A stretch of DNA of 64,000 bases, from positions 1-64,000 of the forward strand of contig NZ_SSNI01000033.1 of assembly GCF_010015475.1 (NCBI RefSeq), written 5' to 3'. Source of the stretch: Pontibacter pamirensis (GTDB lineage Bacteria; Bacteroidota; Bacteroidia; Cytophagales; Hymenobacteraceae). The notes beneath the pieces are model-generated. The model searched no databases and had not been told where the DNA came from. It was given only the letters and a program-made list of their open reading frames with translations. Made by a program: the position numbers and the translations under genes. Below, one piece after another: positions 18,319 through 28,229 of this stretch. Each line of letters begins with the position of its first letter. The first letter of the stretch is position 1.

Positions 18319-19970
18319 ATGGTTCGGAAGATTATTAAAGTACATCCTCAAGATAATGTGATGGTCGCGCTGACAGACCTGGAAGCAGGTGATGTGCTCA
18401 CGCATGACGAAGCACAGTATCTGCTGACAACCACTGTTCCTGCCAAGCATAAATTTGCTACGGTAGATCTGCCAAAAGGATCTGAGGTAACCATGTATGG
18501 TGTACTTGTGGGGAAAACAGTGACAGATGTGGCGGCAGGTGCCTTGCTCACTACGCATAACCTGAAACATGCCGCCCATGATTTCACCACCGGAGAACGT
18601 AGAACAGAGTGGCCAAAGCCTGATGTTTCGCGTTGGGAAAACAAAACTTTCAACGGGTACCACCGGTCTGACGGACGTGTCGGAACTGCAAACTATTGGC
18701 TTGTGGTGCCGATGGTATTTTGTGAAAACAGAAACTTGGAAGTACTGGAGGAGGCGCTGGTGAATAACTTGGGCTATGGCAAAAGCCAGCAGTATCAGTC
18801 GCAGGCAAAGCAACTAATTGACATTTACAAGACCGGCCAAAGCGTTGAGCAAATTCTGCAGACAGACCTGAAAGTAGAAGACATTCAGCAGGCAAAGCAC
18901 CGTTTGTTTCCGAACGTAGACGGAGTAAAGTTCCTGAAGCACACAGGTGGCTGTGGAGGCACGCGAGATGATGCGCAGGCTTTGTGTGGCCTGTTGGCAG
19001 GTATATCACGCACCCCAATGTGGCAGGGGCTACTGTGTTAAGCCTCGGTTGCCAGCATGCACAGGTAACGATGCTGCAAGTGGAGATAAAGAAGCGGGCT
19101 TCTGAGTTTAGTAAACCACTTTATGTGTTGGAGGAGCAGGTAATAGGCTCAGAAACAGACATGCTTTCAGAAGCCCTGAAGTGCACCTTTGCCGGCCTGA
19201 TGCAGGCAAATCAGTGTGAACGTGCGCCGGCACCGCTCAGTAAGCTATGCATCGGGCTGGAATGCGGTGGCTCTGACGGCTTTTCCGGTATATCTGCGAA
19301 TCCTGCCATTGGCTATACTTCTGACTTACTTGTGGCTTTGGGAGGTTCGGTGATTTTGGCAGAGTTTCCGGAGTTGTGCGGTGTAGAGCAGGATCTGAGT
19401 GACCGGTGTTTGGAAACAGACGACGCGGAGCGTTTTTTCCTTTTAATGAAAACATATAATAGTAGGGCGATGGCAGTCGGCTCTGGATTTGACATGAACC
19501 CCTCTCCCGGCAACATCAAAGACGGGTTGATAACTGATGCCATCAAATCAGCGGGGGCTGCCAAAAAAGGTGGTACCTCGCCAGTGGTGGCGGTACTGGA
19601 CTATCCGGAGCAGGTAAAGCGGCCGGGCCTGAACCTGCTCTGCACTCCTGGCAATGATGTTGAATCAACTACTGCAGAGGTGGCATCCGGTGCTACTGTT
19701 GTGCTGTTCACAACAGGTCTGGGCACGCCAACGGGCAACCCGATTGCCCCAGTGGTTAAAATTGCCAGCAACACGAAGCTCTATCATAAGATGCGCGACA
19801 TTATTGATATTAACACAGGAGCTATTACGGAGGGAACAGAAACAATCCAACAAGCCGGGGAGAGAATTCTTGATTATGTGATTGCGGTGGCTAGTGGTGA
19901 AGAAGAGGTCGCTGCTGTACGGCACGGGCAGGATGATTTTATACCGTGGAAAAGAGGGGTTTCTCTTTAA
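18319..19970 (+). pseudogene. UxaA-family sugar-acid dehydratase, split by a frameshift
   Basis: Two overlapping frames encode the two parts of one UxaA-type (altronate dehydratase-like) protein of about 550 residues. The first (from ATG 18319) holds the N-terminal SAF-like domain, the NGYHRSDGRVGTANYWLVVP block and HTGGCGGTRDDAQALCGLLAG. It then runs into an unrelated 11-residue tail and a stop at 19041. The second frame resumes exactly at YITHPNVAGATVLSLGCQHA and continues to RHGQDDFIPWKRG. One base appears to be missing at 19000-19001 (GCAGG-TATATC). UxaA-family enzymes remove water from altronate, galactarate or, in the Campylobacter jejuni fucose locus, probably fuconate. The conserved cysteines are present, so the break may be recent or an assembly error. 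Confidence 0.88.
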
Positions 19971-20121
19971 GACCGAAAGGATGTCAATCCAGTAATGAAA
20001 TAAAAAACAAGAAGCTATGCATTAGATAAAATTCTTGCGTCGTTCTCGGTTATCTTTTTTGTAGCATGTTTTTCTGCTAATTTTATTCAGAAGCTAAAGT
20101 AAATGCTATACACTCTCTAGG

Positions 20122-20313
20122 ATTCACCGTCAAGAAACCAACGGAGGCTTTGGTGGCTGGGGCTCCTATGTACAGGAGTTGTTCGACACAACTAAAATCA
20201 ATGCCTATAATCAGGCAATGGCGGACAGAAACACGCGTACATTTCAAGTTTACGATAATCTACACGCATTCAATCATGATAAATGTATTGGAATCCATGA
20301 GAAAGAGCTGTGA
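20122..20313 (+). pseudogene. Fragment of an SGNH/GDSL (rhamnogalacturonan acetylesterase-like) hydrolase
   Basis: One frame reads ETNGGFGGWGSYVQELFD, TTKINAYNQAMADRNTRTFQ and stops at 20313. This matches the region just after the GDS nucleophile block and up to the GRSTRTF block of rhamnogalacturonan-acetylesterase-type SGNH hydrolases. Just upstream, in another frame, GATTCACCGTC could be the decayed GDSTV nucleophile block. Neither the N-terminus nor the catalytic Asp-His end is present, so this is a relic. The next gene's start lies inside it. Confidence 0.6.
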
Positions 20314-21889
20314 GGTCACGTTGTGGCAGTTGCCTTTGATAGCATGCTGTTTTATGGGGTGTTCCGGCAATCTTCCTAAGGAGTATACGCAGGCTTCCCC
20401 CTCACTTCAGGCAGATGAAGTCACCCTCAGTATAGATGCTTCCGAAAAATATCAGACGATAGATAATTTTGGGGCTTCTGATGCCTGGGCCTGTCAGTTC
20501 GTGGGAAACTAGCCAGTTGAAAAACGAAATGCCATCGCGGATTTGCTGTTTAATACGGATACTGCGTCAAATGGCCAGCCCGAAGGGATAGGATTGTCCC
20601 TGTGGCGCTTTAACATTGGGGCTGGGAGCGCTCAGCAGGGGGAGCAAAGCGGGATCCGGGATGAGTGGCGACGGGCTGAGTCCTTTCTGGAGGAGGATGG
20701 AAGCTACAACTGGCAGCGGCAGGCCGGGCAGGTATGGTTTTTAAATGCAGCGAAGGAGCGCGGTGTAAACAAGTTCCTGGCCTTTCCGAACAGCCCTCCC
20801 GTTCACTTAACGAAAAACGGCAAAGCCTTCGCTTCCGATGCTACACCTAACCTGGCACCTGAGCAGTATAGTGCTTTTGCCGACTACCTGGCAGATATCA
20901 TACAGGGAGTGGAGCGGACACAGGGTATTCGCTTCGGTTATATCAGCCCGGTAAACGAGCCGCAATGGGACTGGAGTGACGGAGGGCAGGAGGGGACTCC
21001 ATTTACGAATGAAGACATTGCCGGTATCGTCAAAGCGCTCAATACTTCTCTTGAGAAAAGAAGCCTTCCCACTAAAATTGACATATCCGAAGCCGGGGAA
21101 ATAAATTATCTCTATGAAGCTGCCGATAAGCCGAACAGGGGGAATCAGATAGAAGCTTTTTTCAGTAGCAATTCTCCTTATTATGTCGGCGACCTTTCCA
21201 GTATAAGCAAAGTAATTTCGGCGCATAGTTATTTTACAACCTCTCCCTTTGACCAGGCAGTTGACAGTAGAGAGAAACTGGCTGCAAAAGTAGCTTCTGT
21301 GCCAGGGCTGGAATACTGGCAGTCCGAGTACTGTATTCTGGGCAATAATGCCGGAGAAATAGATGGCAACAAGCGGGACTTGGGAATAGACCCGGCTATT
21401 TACCTGGCGCGTGTTGTCCATAATGATTTGGTAGTTGCAAATGCTACCGCCTGGCAGTGGTGGTTAGCCGTCTCCCCATACGACTACAAGGATGGCTTGG
21501 TTTATGTAGATAAAAACAAAGCAGACGGTGCATACTATGAAAGCAAGATGCTCTGGGCTCTAGGTAATTACAGCCGCTTTATTCGTCCTGGTGCTATACG
21601 CGTCAGCGCACAGCTGGCAGGAGCGAAAGCGGAAGATAACACCGTGCTAGCCTCTTCTTACATTGATACGGCAGAAAAGCAGCTTATAACAGTAGTTATA
21701 AATTCCGGAACAGAGCCAGTGAAGGTAAAATTAAATGCGAAAGGAGCTAATGTTGCCGGCGGTATCAGACCATATGTAACCACAGCGGAGGAGGATTTGA
21801 AACCCGGCAACCTGGTAAACAGCGACAGTGTAATAGTTTTGTCTCCCCGTTCTGTCACCACGCTGGTAGCTACACAGTCAAAAAAGTAA
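20276..21889 (+). pseudogene. GH30-family glycosidase interrupted by an in-frame amber codon
   Basis: A single frame from ATG 20276 (or ATG 20297, which gives a better lipoprotein signal ending FMGC) to 21889 encodes about 537 residues but has a TAG at 20510-20512. The residues before it (IDNFGASDAWACQFVGN) and after it (PVEKRNAIADLLFN) are contiguous in homologues, where a tryptophan usually sits, so TGG to TAG is the likely change. Downstream the (beta/alpha)8 core is intact: acid/base glutamate in SPVNEPQWDWSD and nucleophile glutamate in WQSEYCI, then a beta-sandwich domain. Family 30 enzymes of this type cut beta-1,6-linked galactan or related chains; the substrate is not certain. As written, only a 70-80-residue stub would be made. 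Confidence 0.87.
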
Positions 21890-22443
21890 GGGAAGTGCGG
21901 AGCGTAACGCTGTTTATGAGACTGAATGTACTTTACGAAGTGCTGATTAAGAAAACTCCTTGCTTATAAAATTCAAATCTGAATCTATCCTCTGCTATCT
22001 TCCTGTAATTTTTGGCAGACGCTATCTGTTGTTCCGGCTATACCTATTCTGCATCACTTTAAGTTATTTGCTCACTACCATTCCTACAGAGTATAAACAT
22101 GGAGAGATTATCGAAAAAATTTTTTTAAAATAATTATGTTTTTCAATGATATATCAAAACTGTGGCGTCAGAAGGGCGTATTTAGCATCAGACTATATTC
22201 TAAAATATTATATAATTTAAGTTGCATCATAAACATTACCAAAGACTAATTATAAATCTGGTGTTGAAAAGTCACATGCTAAAAACCTCTCCTGATCAAG
22301 GGCTTCTACCCTCAGAGGGAATTTTAGCAAGAGAGTAGGCAGTCCCCCTTTGCGGAGGAGTAAGGGATAGGAGATTTTTGACACACTCAACAAATCGCAA
22401 CTTGAGCTATAAAGTCTGATGCTGCTTCATAAACAACTCCTTT
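21890..22443. other. 554-bp intergenic region, AT-rich
   Basis: No gene is visible. The middle is AT-rich and likely carries the promoter for the large secreted protein that follows; a short dyad CCCTCAGAGGG lies near 22310. Nothing else is recognised. Confidence 0.5.
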
Positions 22444-25400
22444 ATGGAAAAATCTAGCTATGTCTTCCTTCAGAAAACAAGGAACACTCGTGTATTAAGA
22501 GGCATCATATTGCTAGCCTTATTACATCTTAATGCCTATACTAACTACAGCTTCGCCCAGGAAGCCAGTTACCCTTCCACACTTCCCGAAGTAAAGTACC
22601 ACTTAACGGCACGGCCGTGGCAGGCCCTGAACATTTCAAGAGATACCTATCTGGACAGAGTGGAAGGTATTGTTAGGGAAAGTGCCAAGTTCCAGAACCC
22701 CAGCGGCGCTATCATCGATCCCTACCTCCACCGGGAAGTGCAATATGCCACGCCTTATTTTGCACATGCCATAGGTACCCTGATTTTTGCGGGCCGCGCC
22801 ATGGATTTATTGGACGAAGGAGTGGCTGCCATGAACAATGCCACTGCCAAAATATCGAAAGGAGCCTCGGCTATACCGGATAATCATGGAGAGTTTTTCT
22901 TGGCGCCCCTGGCTAGCGCTGTACCTCTTTATGCTGCCCATGTTTCCGCATCACAGCTAAAAAAATGGGAAAGCAGAATGAAAAAGCCAGTGAAGGAGGT
23001 TACTAGAGGCTATACCCATAACTGGAGAACGTACGCAATGAAGGGGGAATGGTATCGGGCAAAAAAGGGATATGTAGACAAACTAAAGGCTACCCAATGG
23101 CTGGAGGATAGCTGGATAAGCACGCAGAAGAACCGATTTACAAATAACTCCTGGAACTTTTACCACGATGATTCCAGCGAACCAGACTCTTGGCCCTATG
23201 AGGCAGCAGCAAGGGGGAATTTACTGACCATGGTTGCAGAGGGCTATGATGGCGCTTTCAAGGGTGAAATTATGAGTATCCTAAAAAAAGGAACCCAGTC
23301 CAGCCTTTTACTCCAGGATCCATCAGGGCAGGGAGTAGCCGGTGGGCGCAGTGGCAACCATACCTGGAATGATATCGTGATGGCCAACGGGTATGAAACG
23401 TTGGCAGAAATAATCAATCAGGAAGGAGACGCCCGTTTAGCAGGTCAGTACCGTCGTGCCGCCGCACTTGGCTTTCAAAGTGTGCAGCGGTGGAGAAGAG
23501 CTGATGGCACATACTCTGTCACCAAAAATCATTTTGACCCCGCAGAGCGAACTAGCTACGCCCCATATAGTCACTTTACAAATTATAATGGCTATATGAT
23601 GTATCATATGGCAGAAAATTACCTGAGGCATGCCTCTGACATACCGGAACAACCTGCCCCTAATGAAATAGGAGGCTACACCCTTGTAAGTGACAAGACA
23701 TTGGCAACAGCCGTTGCAAATGCGGGAGGAATGCACATGCAGGTTAACCTGAGAGGCTCCACAAAAAAAGAGCACAACCTTTTCTGGACGACGCTGGGAG
23801 TTGTCCGTTTTGGAAGAACAGGCTGGGACTCTCGCCTTGGGCCATCTGATGGGGTGAGAGAAACAAGTTCCAGGTACGGAGTGTCTTTTGCCCCTACATT
23901 TTTAGAAGGCAACCAATGGGTCAGACTGGCGAGTATACCCGATCGCTATGAGGCATCTTTTACGACTCAGTTCGCGCATCCTTTGTTAGTGCGCTGCCGT
24001 GTGGAATACCGGCCCAAAGCTGGCAATGCCGGACCTAACTTCACAAATGATTTCGTTATTACGCCTGATGGTATACTCTCCACGCTTACATCTAGCGCAC
24101 CATCAACAGACTACGGTGTCACATGGCCCGTTTTTAAATTTGATGGCGCGGTAAACTTGAGCACCCCTTTAACATCACATATTGCAAGTGTATCTTTTCC
24201 CGGTGAAGCTGATGAGCAAAACTTCATTGCTTTACATTCTTCGCCAACTATCACGGCCACAGATGCTGTAAGGAGAAGCTCGTACGGGGATTTGCAACCT
24301 GTGCGAATGGTATCCGGCACTGCCGTGAATGCTACATTTATCTATCCTCGCGGCTTTGGGGATCCCTCAGCTGAAGTTGTACGGGAAAGCTATAGTCGTT
24401 CAGGCAATGATTTTTCTACGCTTGTAGGAAGAGTGAAGGGAGATACCTATATAGGCAGAACGTCAGCCGGAGGAGAGGGAGCGAGTATAGATTTAAATAA
24501 CGACGATGTTGCTGACGCCATCTTCAGTACACACTGTGGGTTTGTGCTGCAGCTAAGGGATGGGGCTGTTACCAAAGTAGAAACTGACAGAGCTGTAACT
24601 GCTACCATTCAGGGACAAACTGTAAACCTGGAGGCCTACACTCCTGTAGATATCTATACAGCCCCTCAAATCATTACACGAATTAATGCAGGGGGTGGGG
24701 CGTTTACAGATAGTCTCTCGCGTCCTTGGAGCGCAGACACCTACTTTTCAGGGGGAGTTGCCGCATCCAGGAGTTTCGATGTGGCTGGCACCACGGATGA
24801 TAACTTATACCTGCACTACAGGTATGCCTCCTCCGGGGCCCCGCTCAGTTATGCTATCCCTGTTCAGGACGCTGGCCCTTACCGGGTGAAACTCCATTTC
24901 GTGGAGCCATACTTCGGCATGCCCGAAGGTAAGGAGGCAGGCTCATCCGGAGACCGTGTATTCCATGTAGACCTGGAGGGAAGGCGGGTGCTCGGCAACT
25001 ATGACATCTATGCGCAGGACGGTGCTGGAAAGGCCGTGGTAAAGACCTTCATGAACGTATCTGTGACAGACGGCATCCTGAATGTAGACCTGACCTCCTT
25101 GAAAGACAATGCCATCATATCAGCCATAGAGGTGGAGAAAGAATCCAGCAGTGCTGTCTTCATCAATGCGGGAGGTCCTTTTTTCACTGACAGCCTTTCG
25201 CGTCCCTGGAGCGCAGACACCTACTTTTCAGGGGGAGTTGCCGCATCCAAGAGTTTCGATGTGGCAGGCACCACGGATGATAACTTATACCAGCACTACA
25301 GGTATGCCTCCTCCGGGGCCCCGCTCAGTTATGCTATTCCTGTTCAGGCCGCTAGCGTTTACCGGGTGAGGCTCCATTTCGTGGAGCCGTACTTCGGCAT

Positions 25401-25965
25401 GCCCGAAGGTAAGGAGGCAGGCTCATCCGGAGACCGTGTATTCCATGTAGACCTGGAGGGAAGGCGGGTGCTCGGCAACTATGACATCTATGCGCAGGAC
25501 GGTGCTGGAAAGGCCGTGGTGAAGACCTTCATGAACGTATCTGTGACAGACGGCATCCTGAATGTAGACCTGACCTCCTTGAAAGACAATGCCATCATAT
25601 CAGCCATAGAGGTGGAAAGAGTCGCTGAGGAAACAACTCAAGCTTTGATGATGGCTAAACCGTCTATCGCCTCTATTAAAGCTTTCGAAGAAAATGAAGA
25701 ACAAGAATTACAATTGAAGATGTATCCTAATCCCAGCGTTGGTGATTGGGTGTATTTGGATGGAAGTAATTACGGCAAGAATAAAGCTGTTATGATTACC
25801 ATGCATGATGAGTTAGGCCGTGCTCTGAAGTCAATGGTTCTTACTACCAATGAGCAAGGTGCCTTTAATTTAAGAGTCCCCATAGATAAGCTGAGCCGAG
25901 GTGTGTATTTTATCAAAGCCCAGGTTGCATCAGGTAGTAAGCAGTTGAAACTACTAATTGACTGA
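22444..25965 (+). CDS. Large secreted carbohydrate-active protein with two malectin repeats and a T9SS tail
   Basis: A 1173-residue protein with four parts. A signal peptide ends near residue 38 (YTNYSFA). Residues about 50-740 form an alpha-helical toroid-like region plus beta-sandwich (RPWQALNISRDTYLDRVEGI, NHGEFFLAPLASAVPLYAAH, YDGAFKGEI, FTNYNGYMMYHMAENYL), the layout of polysaccharide lyases and of some glycoside hydrolases, but I cannot name the family. Two malectin-like carbohydrate-binding domains follow at about 747-898 and 907-1058. The C-terminus (about 1093-1173, LQLKMYPNPSVGDWVYL to GSKQLKLLID) is a type A sorting domain for type IX secretion, so the protein is exported to the surface or medium. 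It lies just after the broken GH30 gene and probably belonged to the same glycan locus. Confidence 0.82.
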   Translation: MEKSSYVFLQKTRNTRVLRGIILLALLHLNAYTNYSFAQEASYPSTLPEVKYHLTARPWQALNISRDTYLDRVEGIVRESAKFQNPSGAIIDPYLHREVQYATPYFAHAIGTLIFAGRAMDLLDEGVAAMNNATAKISKGASAIPDNHGEFFLAPLASAVPLYAAHVSASQLKKWESRMKKPVKEVTRGYTHNWRTYAMKGEWYRAKKGYVDKLKATQWLEDSWISTQKNRFTNNSWNFYHDDSSEPDSWPYEAAARGNLLTMVAEGYDGAFKGEIMSILKKGTQSSLLLQDPSGQGVAGGRSGNHTWNDIVMANGYETLAEIINQEGDARLAGQYRRAAALGFQSVQRWRRADGTYSVTKNHFDPAERTSYAPYSHFTNYNGYMMYHMAENYLRHASDIPEQPAPNEIGGYTLVSDKTLATAVANAGGMHMQVNLRGSTKKEHNLFWTTLGVVRFGRTGWDSRLGPSDGVRETSSRYGVSFAPTFLEGNQWVRLASIPDRYEASFTTQFAHPLLVRCRVEYRPKAGNAGPNFTNDFVITPDGILSTLTSSAPSTDYGVTWPVFKFDGAVNLSTPLTSHIASVSFPGEADEQNFIALHSSPTITATDAVRRSSYGDLQPVRMVSGTAVNATFIYPRGFGDPSAEVVRESYSRSGNDFSTLVGRVKGDTYIGRTSAGGEGASIDLNNDDVADAIFSTHCGFVLQLRDGAVTKVETDRAVTATIQGQTVNLEAYTPVDIYTAPQIITRINAGGGAFTDSLSRPWSADTYFSGGVAASRSFDVAGTTDDNLYLHYRYASSGAPLSYAIPVQDAGPYRVKLHFVEPYFGMPEGKEAGSSGDRVFHVDLEGRRVLGNYDIYAQDGAGKAVVKTFMNVSVTDGILNVDLTSLKDNAIISAIEVEKESSSAVFINAGGPFFTDSLSRPWSADTYFSGGVAASKSFDVAGTTDDNLYQHYRYASSGAPLSYAIPVQAASVYRVRLHFVEPYFGMPEGKEAGSSGDRVFHVDLEGRRVLGNYDIYAQDGAGKAVVKTFMNVSVTDGILNVDLTSLKDNAIISAIEVERVAEETTQALMMAKPSIASIKAFEENEEQELQLKMYPNPSVGDWVYLDGSNYGKNKAVMITMHDELGRALKSMVLTTNEQGAFNLRVPIDKLSRGVYFIKAQVASGSKQLKLLID
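24682..25617 (+). repeat. 480-bp in-frame tandem duplication (malectin domains)
   Basis: Unit one (24682-25137) and unit two (25162-25617) are offset by exactly 480 bp (160 codons). The last 200 bp differ by a single base (A versus G in GTGGT[A/G]AAGACC), and the first halves differ at only scattered positions. This indicates a recent duplication or ongoing gene conversion of the carbohydrate-binding domain. Confidence 0.95.
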
Positions 25966-26081
25966 TCCTGAGTCAGATTAGATATGAAAAGAACTGAAGG
26001 ATTAATAATCAATAACTGTTGTCAATGCTTTGGTGTCTGAGGAGTACCAAATCTATGGCGGAATGCAGGGCAGGAAGCATT

Positions 26082-27167
26082 TTATTTCGCCTCTGTTGCT
26101 TCTGAATTGATGTGCGGGCTATCAGTCTCTGACACGATACGGCCTAAATCGGTGAGAATGCTCCCGATATCCCGCAGCGTAGCCGGCAGCCCTACGTGCT
26201 GCAGGTTATCCAGGCAGCGTTCCTGTTCTGCCAGGGCCTGAAGCACAGCAGCGTTTAAGTTCTTCCGGTTTTCCTCCGTTGCATGCACCGAGAACAGCCC
26301 ATAGGCAGCAGCGCAACTTGCTGTAGCCTCCACCGCTCGCTTTAGCCTCTCTACGTACGTCTGCTCCAGCCCGGAATGCTGGTTTAGTTGCAAGTCGGCC
26401 AGGCTCCTGCGGATGCCTCTTATCTGTATGGTGATACTTTCCAGTTGCCGAATACTTTTGGCAAGCTGGTTTAGCCGTTCCCTTTCGTGCGTCAGCAGGG
26501 GGTTGTATTTCAGGCTCTGCTCGGCCAGGTCAAGTGCCTTCCTGCATTTTTCAGCTTCTTTGATGAGTGCGTCTACCTCGGAGCGATCGGTTTTTCTTTT
26601 TGTGCCTGTCATATCCAGCAGCGCAGTTAAGTTGGTTAAAGTATTTGAACACAGCTTGCTAAATGTCATGATGCTCCGCTCTATTTCCGGCACGGCATTT
26701 TGTGGGATGATGAGCGCATTGGTTAGTACCGCTATGGCAGACCCTAAAATCGTTTCAAAGATTCTTTCATAGGCATACCCTTCTTTGGCCTGTCCGAAAG
26801 CAAGTACTAAAAGTGAACTGATGGCTACCTGCGATATGATCTGGGGGTTCATCCGGAGCGCTTTGGCAATGCCCATCCCTATCAGAATGATAAAGAATAT
26901 GGAGAAAGCACCTACCTGGAACCAATGCCCCAGCAACATACTTACCAGTACACCACCAATTATACCCACAATACGCTGCGTTGCTTTATTTACAGAGTCC
27001 GCTACCGTAACTTGCACTGTAATAATGGCTGCAACAGCAGCAAAGTAAGGGTATTCCGAGTGCAGCAGGCTGCTGGCCACAAACCAGGATAGCGCAGCTG
27101 CAAAGGCTGTTTTCACTATCTGTAAATTCAAGCCGACCTTTGCCGGTATGTTTATGATTCTGCTCAC
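26082..27167 (-). CDS. FUSC-family (aromatic acid exporter-like) membrane protein
   Basis: A 361-residue protein with about five hydrophobic segments in the first 150 residues (FAAALSWFVASSLL, YFAAVAAIITVQVTVADSVN, VGIIGGVLVSMLLGHWF, IFFIILIGMGIAKAL, TILGSAIAVLTNALIIP) and a long cytoplasmic helical part with coiled-coil character. This is the ArAE_1/DUF939 arrangement of the FUSC superfamily. Such proteins are linked to efflux of aromatic acids or related compounds, but few are characterised. It is transcribed alone; it is unrelated to the glycan genes around it. Confidence 0.85.
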   Translation of the reverse strand: MSRIINIPAKVGLNLQIVKTAFAAALSWFVASSLLHSEYPYFAAVAAIITVQVTVADSVNKATQRIVGIIGGVLVSMLLGHWFQVGAFSIFFIILIGMGIAKALRMNPQIISQVAISSLLVLAFGQAKEGYAYERIFETILGSAIAVLTNALIIPQNAVPEIERSIMTFSKLCSNTLTNLTALLDMTGTKRKTDRSEVDALIKEAEKCRKALDLAEQSLKYNPLLTHERERLNQLAKSIRQLESITIQIRGIRRSLADLQLNQHSGLEQTYVERLKRAVEATASCAAAYGLFSVHATEENRKNLNAAVLQALAEQERCLDNLQHVGLPATLRDIGSILTDLGRIVSETDSPHINSEATEAK

Positions 27168-27302
27168 AAGGTAGTTTTACTTCCCCCGCGTTTTTATGTT
27201 AGCGTTTGCTGCGCAAGGGAGCGAAACGATAGCGGATGGTTTAAGTGGCTGTTGCCAATAATGGACTGGAGACAAGATTGTATGCAGAGGTCCTCCACTG
27301 AT

Positions 27303-27350
27303 CATAACAAACAAGGCTGCTCCGTTGCACGGGCAGCCTTGTTTGTTATG
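27303..27350 (-). terminator. Terminator downstream of the YceI gene
   Basis: A perfect 18-bp stem (27303-27320 with 27333-27350) lies 20 bp beyond the minus-strand YceI stop. The stem is AT-rich at its base, so it can work in both directions and also separates YceI from the FUSC gene region. Confidence 0.8.
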
Positions 27351-27369
27351 AGGAAAGAAAAAGCGGAGT

Positions 27370-27903
27370 TTACGCTTGCTTTACGAGCTGCACCTCTCCC
27401 TGTAGTTTTAGTTCCTCTCCCAGCATCACGCCACCTGTTTCGAGCGCTGCATTATAGTTGATGCCCCAGTCTTTGCGGTTGATTTTGCCGCTGATAGAGA
27501 AGCCTGCCTTCACATTTCCCCAGGGGTCTGTGGCGACACCATTGTCTTCAACAGTAAGCTTCACTGGCTTTGTCGTGTCTTTTATGGTTAAGTCTCCGTA
27601 GAGGGTAAAGATGTCATCGTCAACTCTTTCTACTTTGGTAGACACGAACTTCATGTTCGGGTGTGTTTCCGCTCCAAAGAAATCTGCGTTACGCAGGTGT
27701 TCATCCCGCTGCTCATTGTTGGTATTGATAGAAGCTACATCAACGTTAGCCACTACTTTCGCATTAGAAAAATCATCACCCTCGGTTCCAGCCTCAACAT
27801 CAAATTGTGTGAACTTTCCTGTAACGTTGGAAATCATCATGTGCTTAATTTTGAAGCCTAGTTCACTGTGAGAAAGGTCTAAAGCCCATTTCGTTGCTGC
27901 CAT
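27370..27903 (-). CDS. YceI-family lipid-binding-like protein
   Basis: A 177-residue YceI-domain protein filling its whole length with the family pattern: KWALDLSHSELGFKIKHMM at the start, FDVEAGTEGDDF, DEHLRNADFFGAETHPNMKF, LTIKDTTKPVKLTV and WGINYNAALETGGVMLGEE. YceI proteins are lipocalin-like barrels that bind polyisoprenoids. There is no signal peptide on this start (MAATKWALD), so it appears cytoplasmic, which is common for the Bacteroidota subgroup. The divergent AraC regulator about 330 bp upstream is a candidate controller. Confidence 0.92.
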   Translation of the reverse strand: MAATKWALDLSHSELGFKIKHMMISNVTGKFTQFDVEAGTEGDDFSNAKVVANVDVASINTNNEQRDEHLRNADFFGAETHPNMKFVSTKVERVDDDIFTLYGDLTIKDTTKPVKLTVEDNGVATDPWGNVKAGFSISGKINRKDWGINYNAALETGGVMLGEELKLQGEVQLVKQA

Positions 27904-28229
27904 ATTTTTTAAATCAGTTATTGGTTATCAGATATCAAGAAAGCTTATGAAAACTACTTTGATATCTCTACTATTTTGAACCACAAAGTTAGACCTTCTG
28001 ACAGCGCACCTCAATACCAAAATCTCCTGAAGAAGAACCAATAGTACGGATGATACTTACCTTGATATCTTTTTCAATGCATGAGCTCTCGTTTTTTTGC
28101 AAAATAGAAACCTAAAACGAACATCAGGCGCTGCTGCATGCGCTCAGGCAGAAATGCTTTCAGTTCTGCTGGTGCTTCAAACGAAAAGGTTAAATTTGAG
28201 CCTGTGGAGCGAAAGATATATAAGGAAAG
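27904..28229. other. Divergent promoter region between YceI and AraC regulator
   Basis: The 326-bp spacer should hold both promoters. I see no gene; the minus-strand frame at 28074-28517 is antisense to the regulator. Confidence 0.5.
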
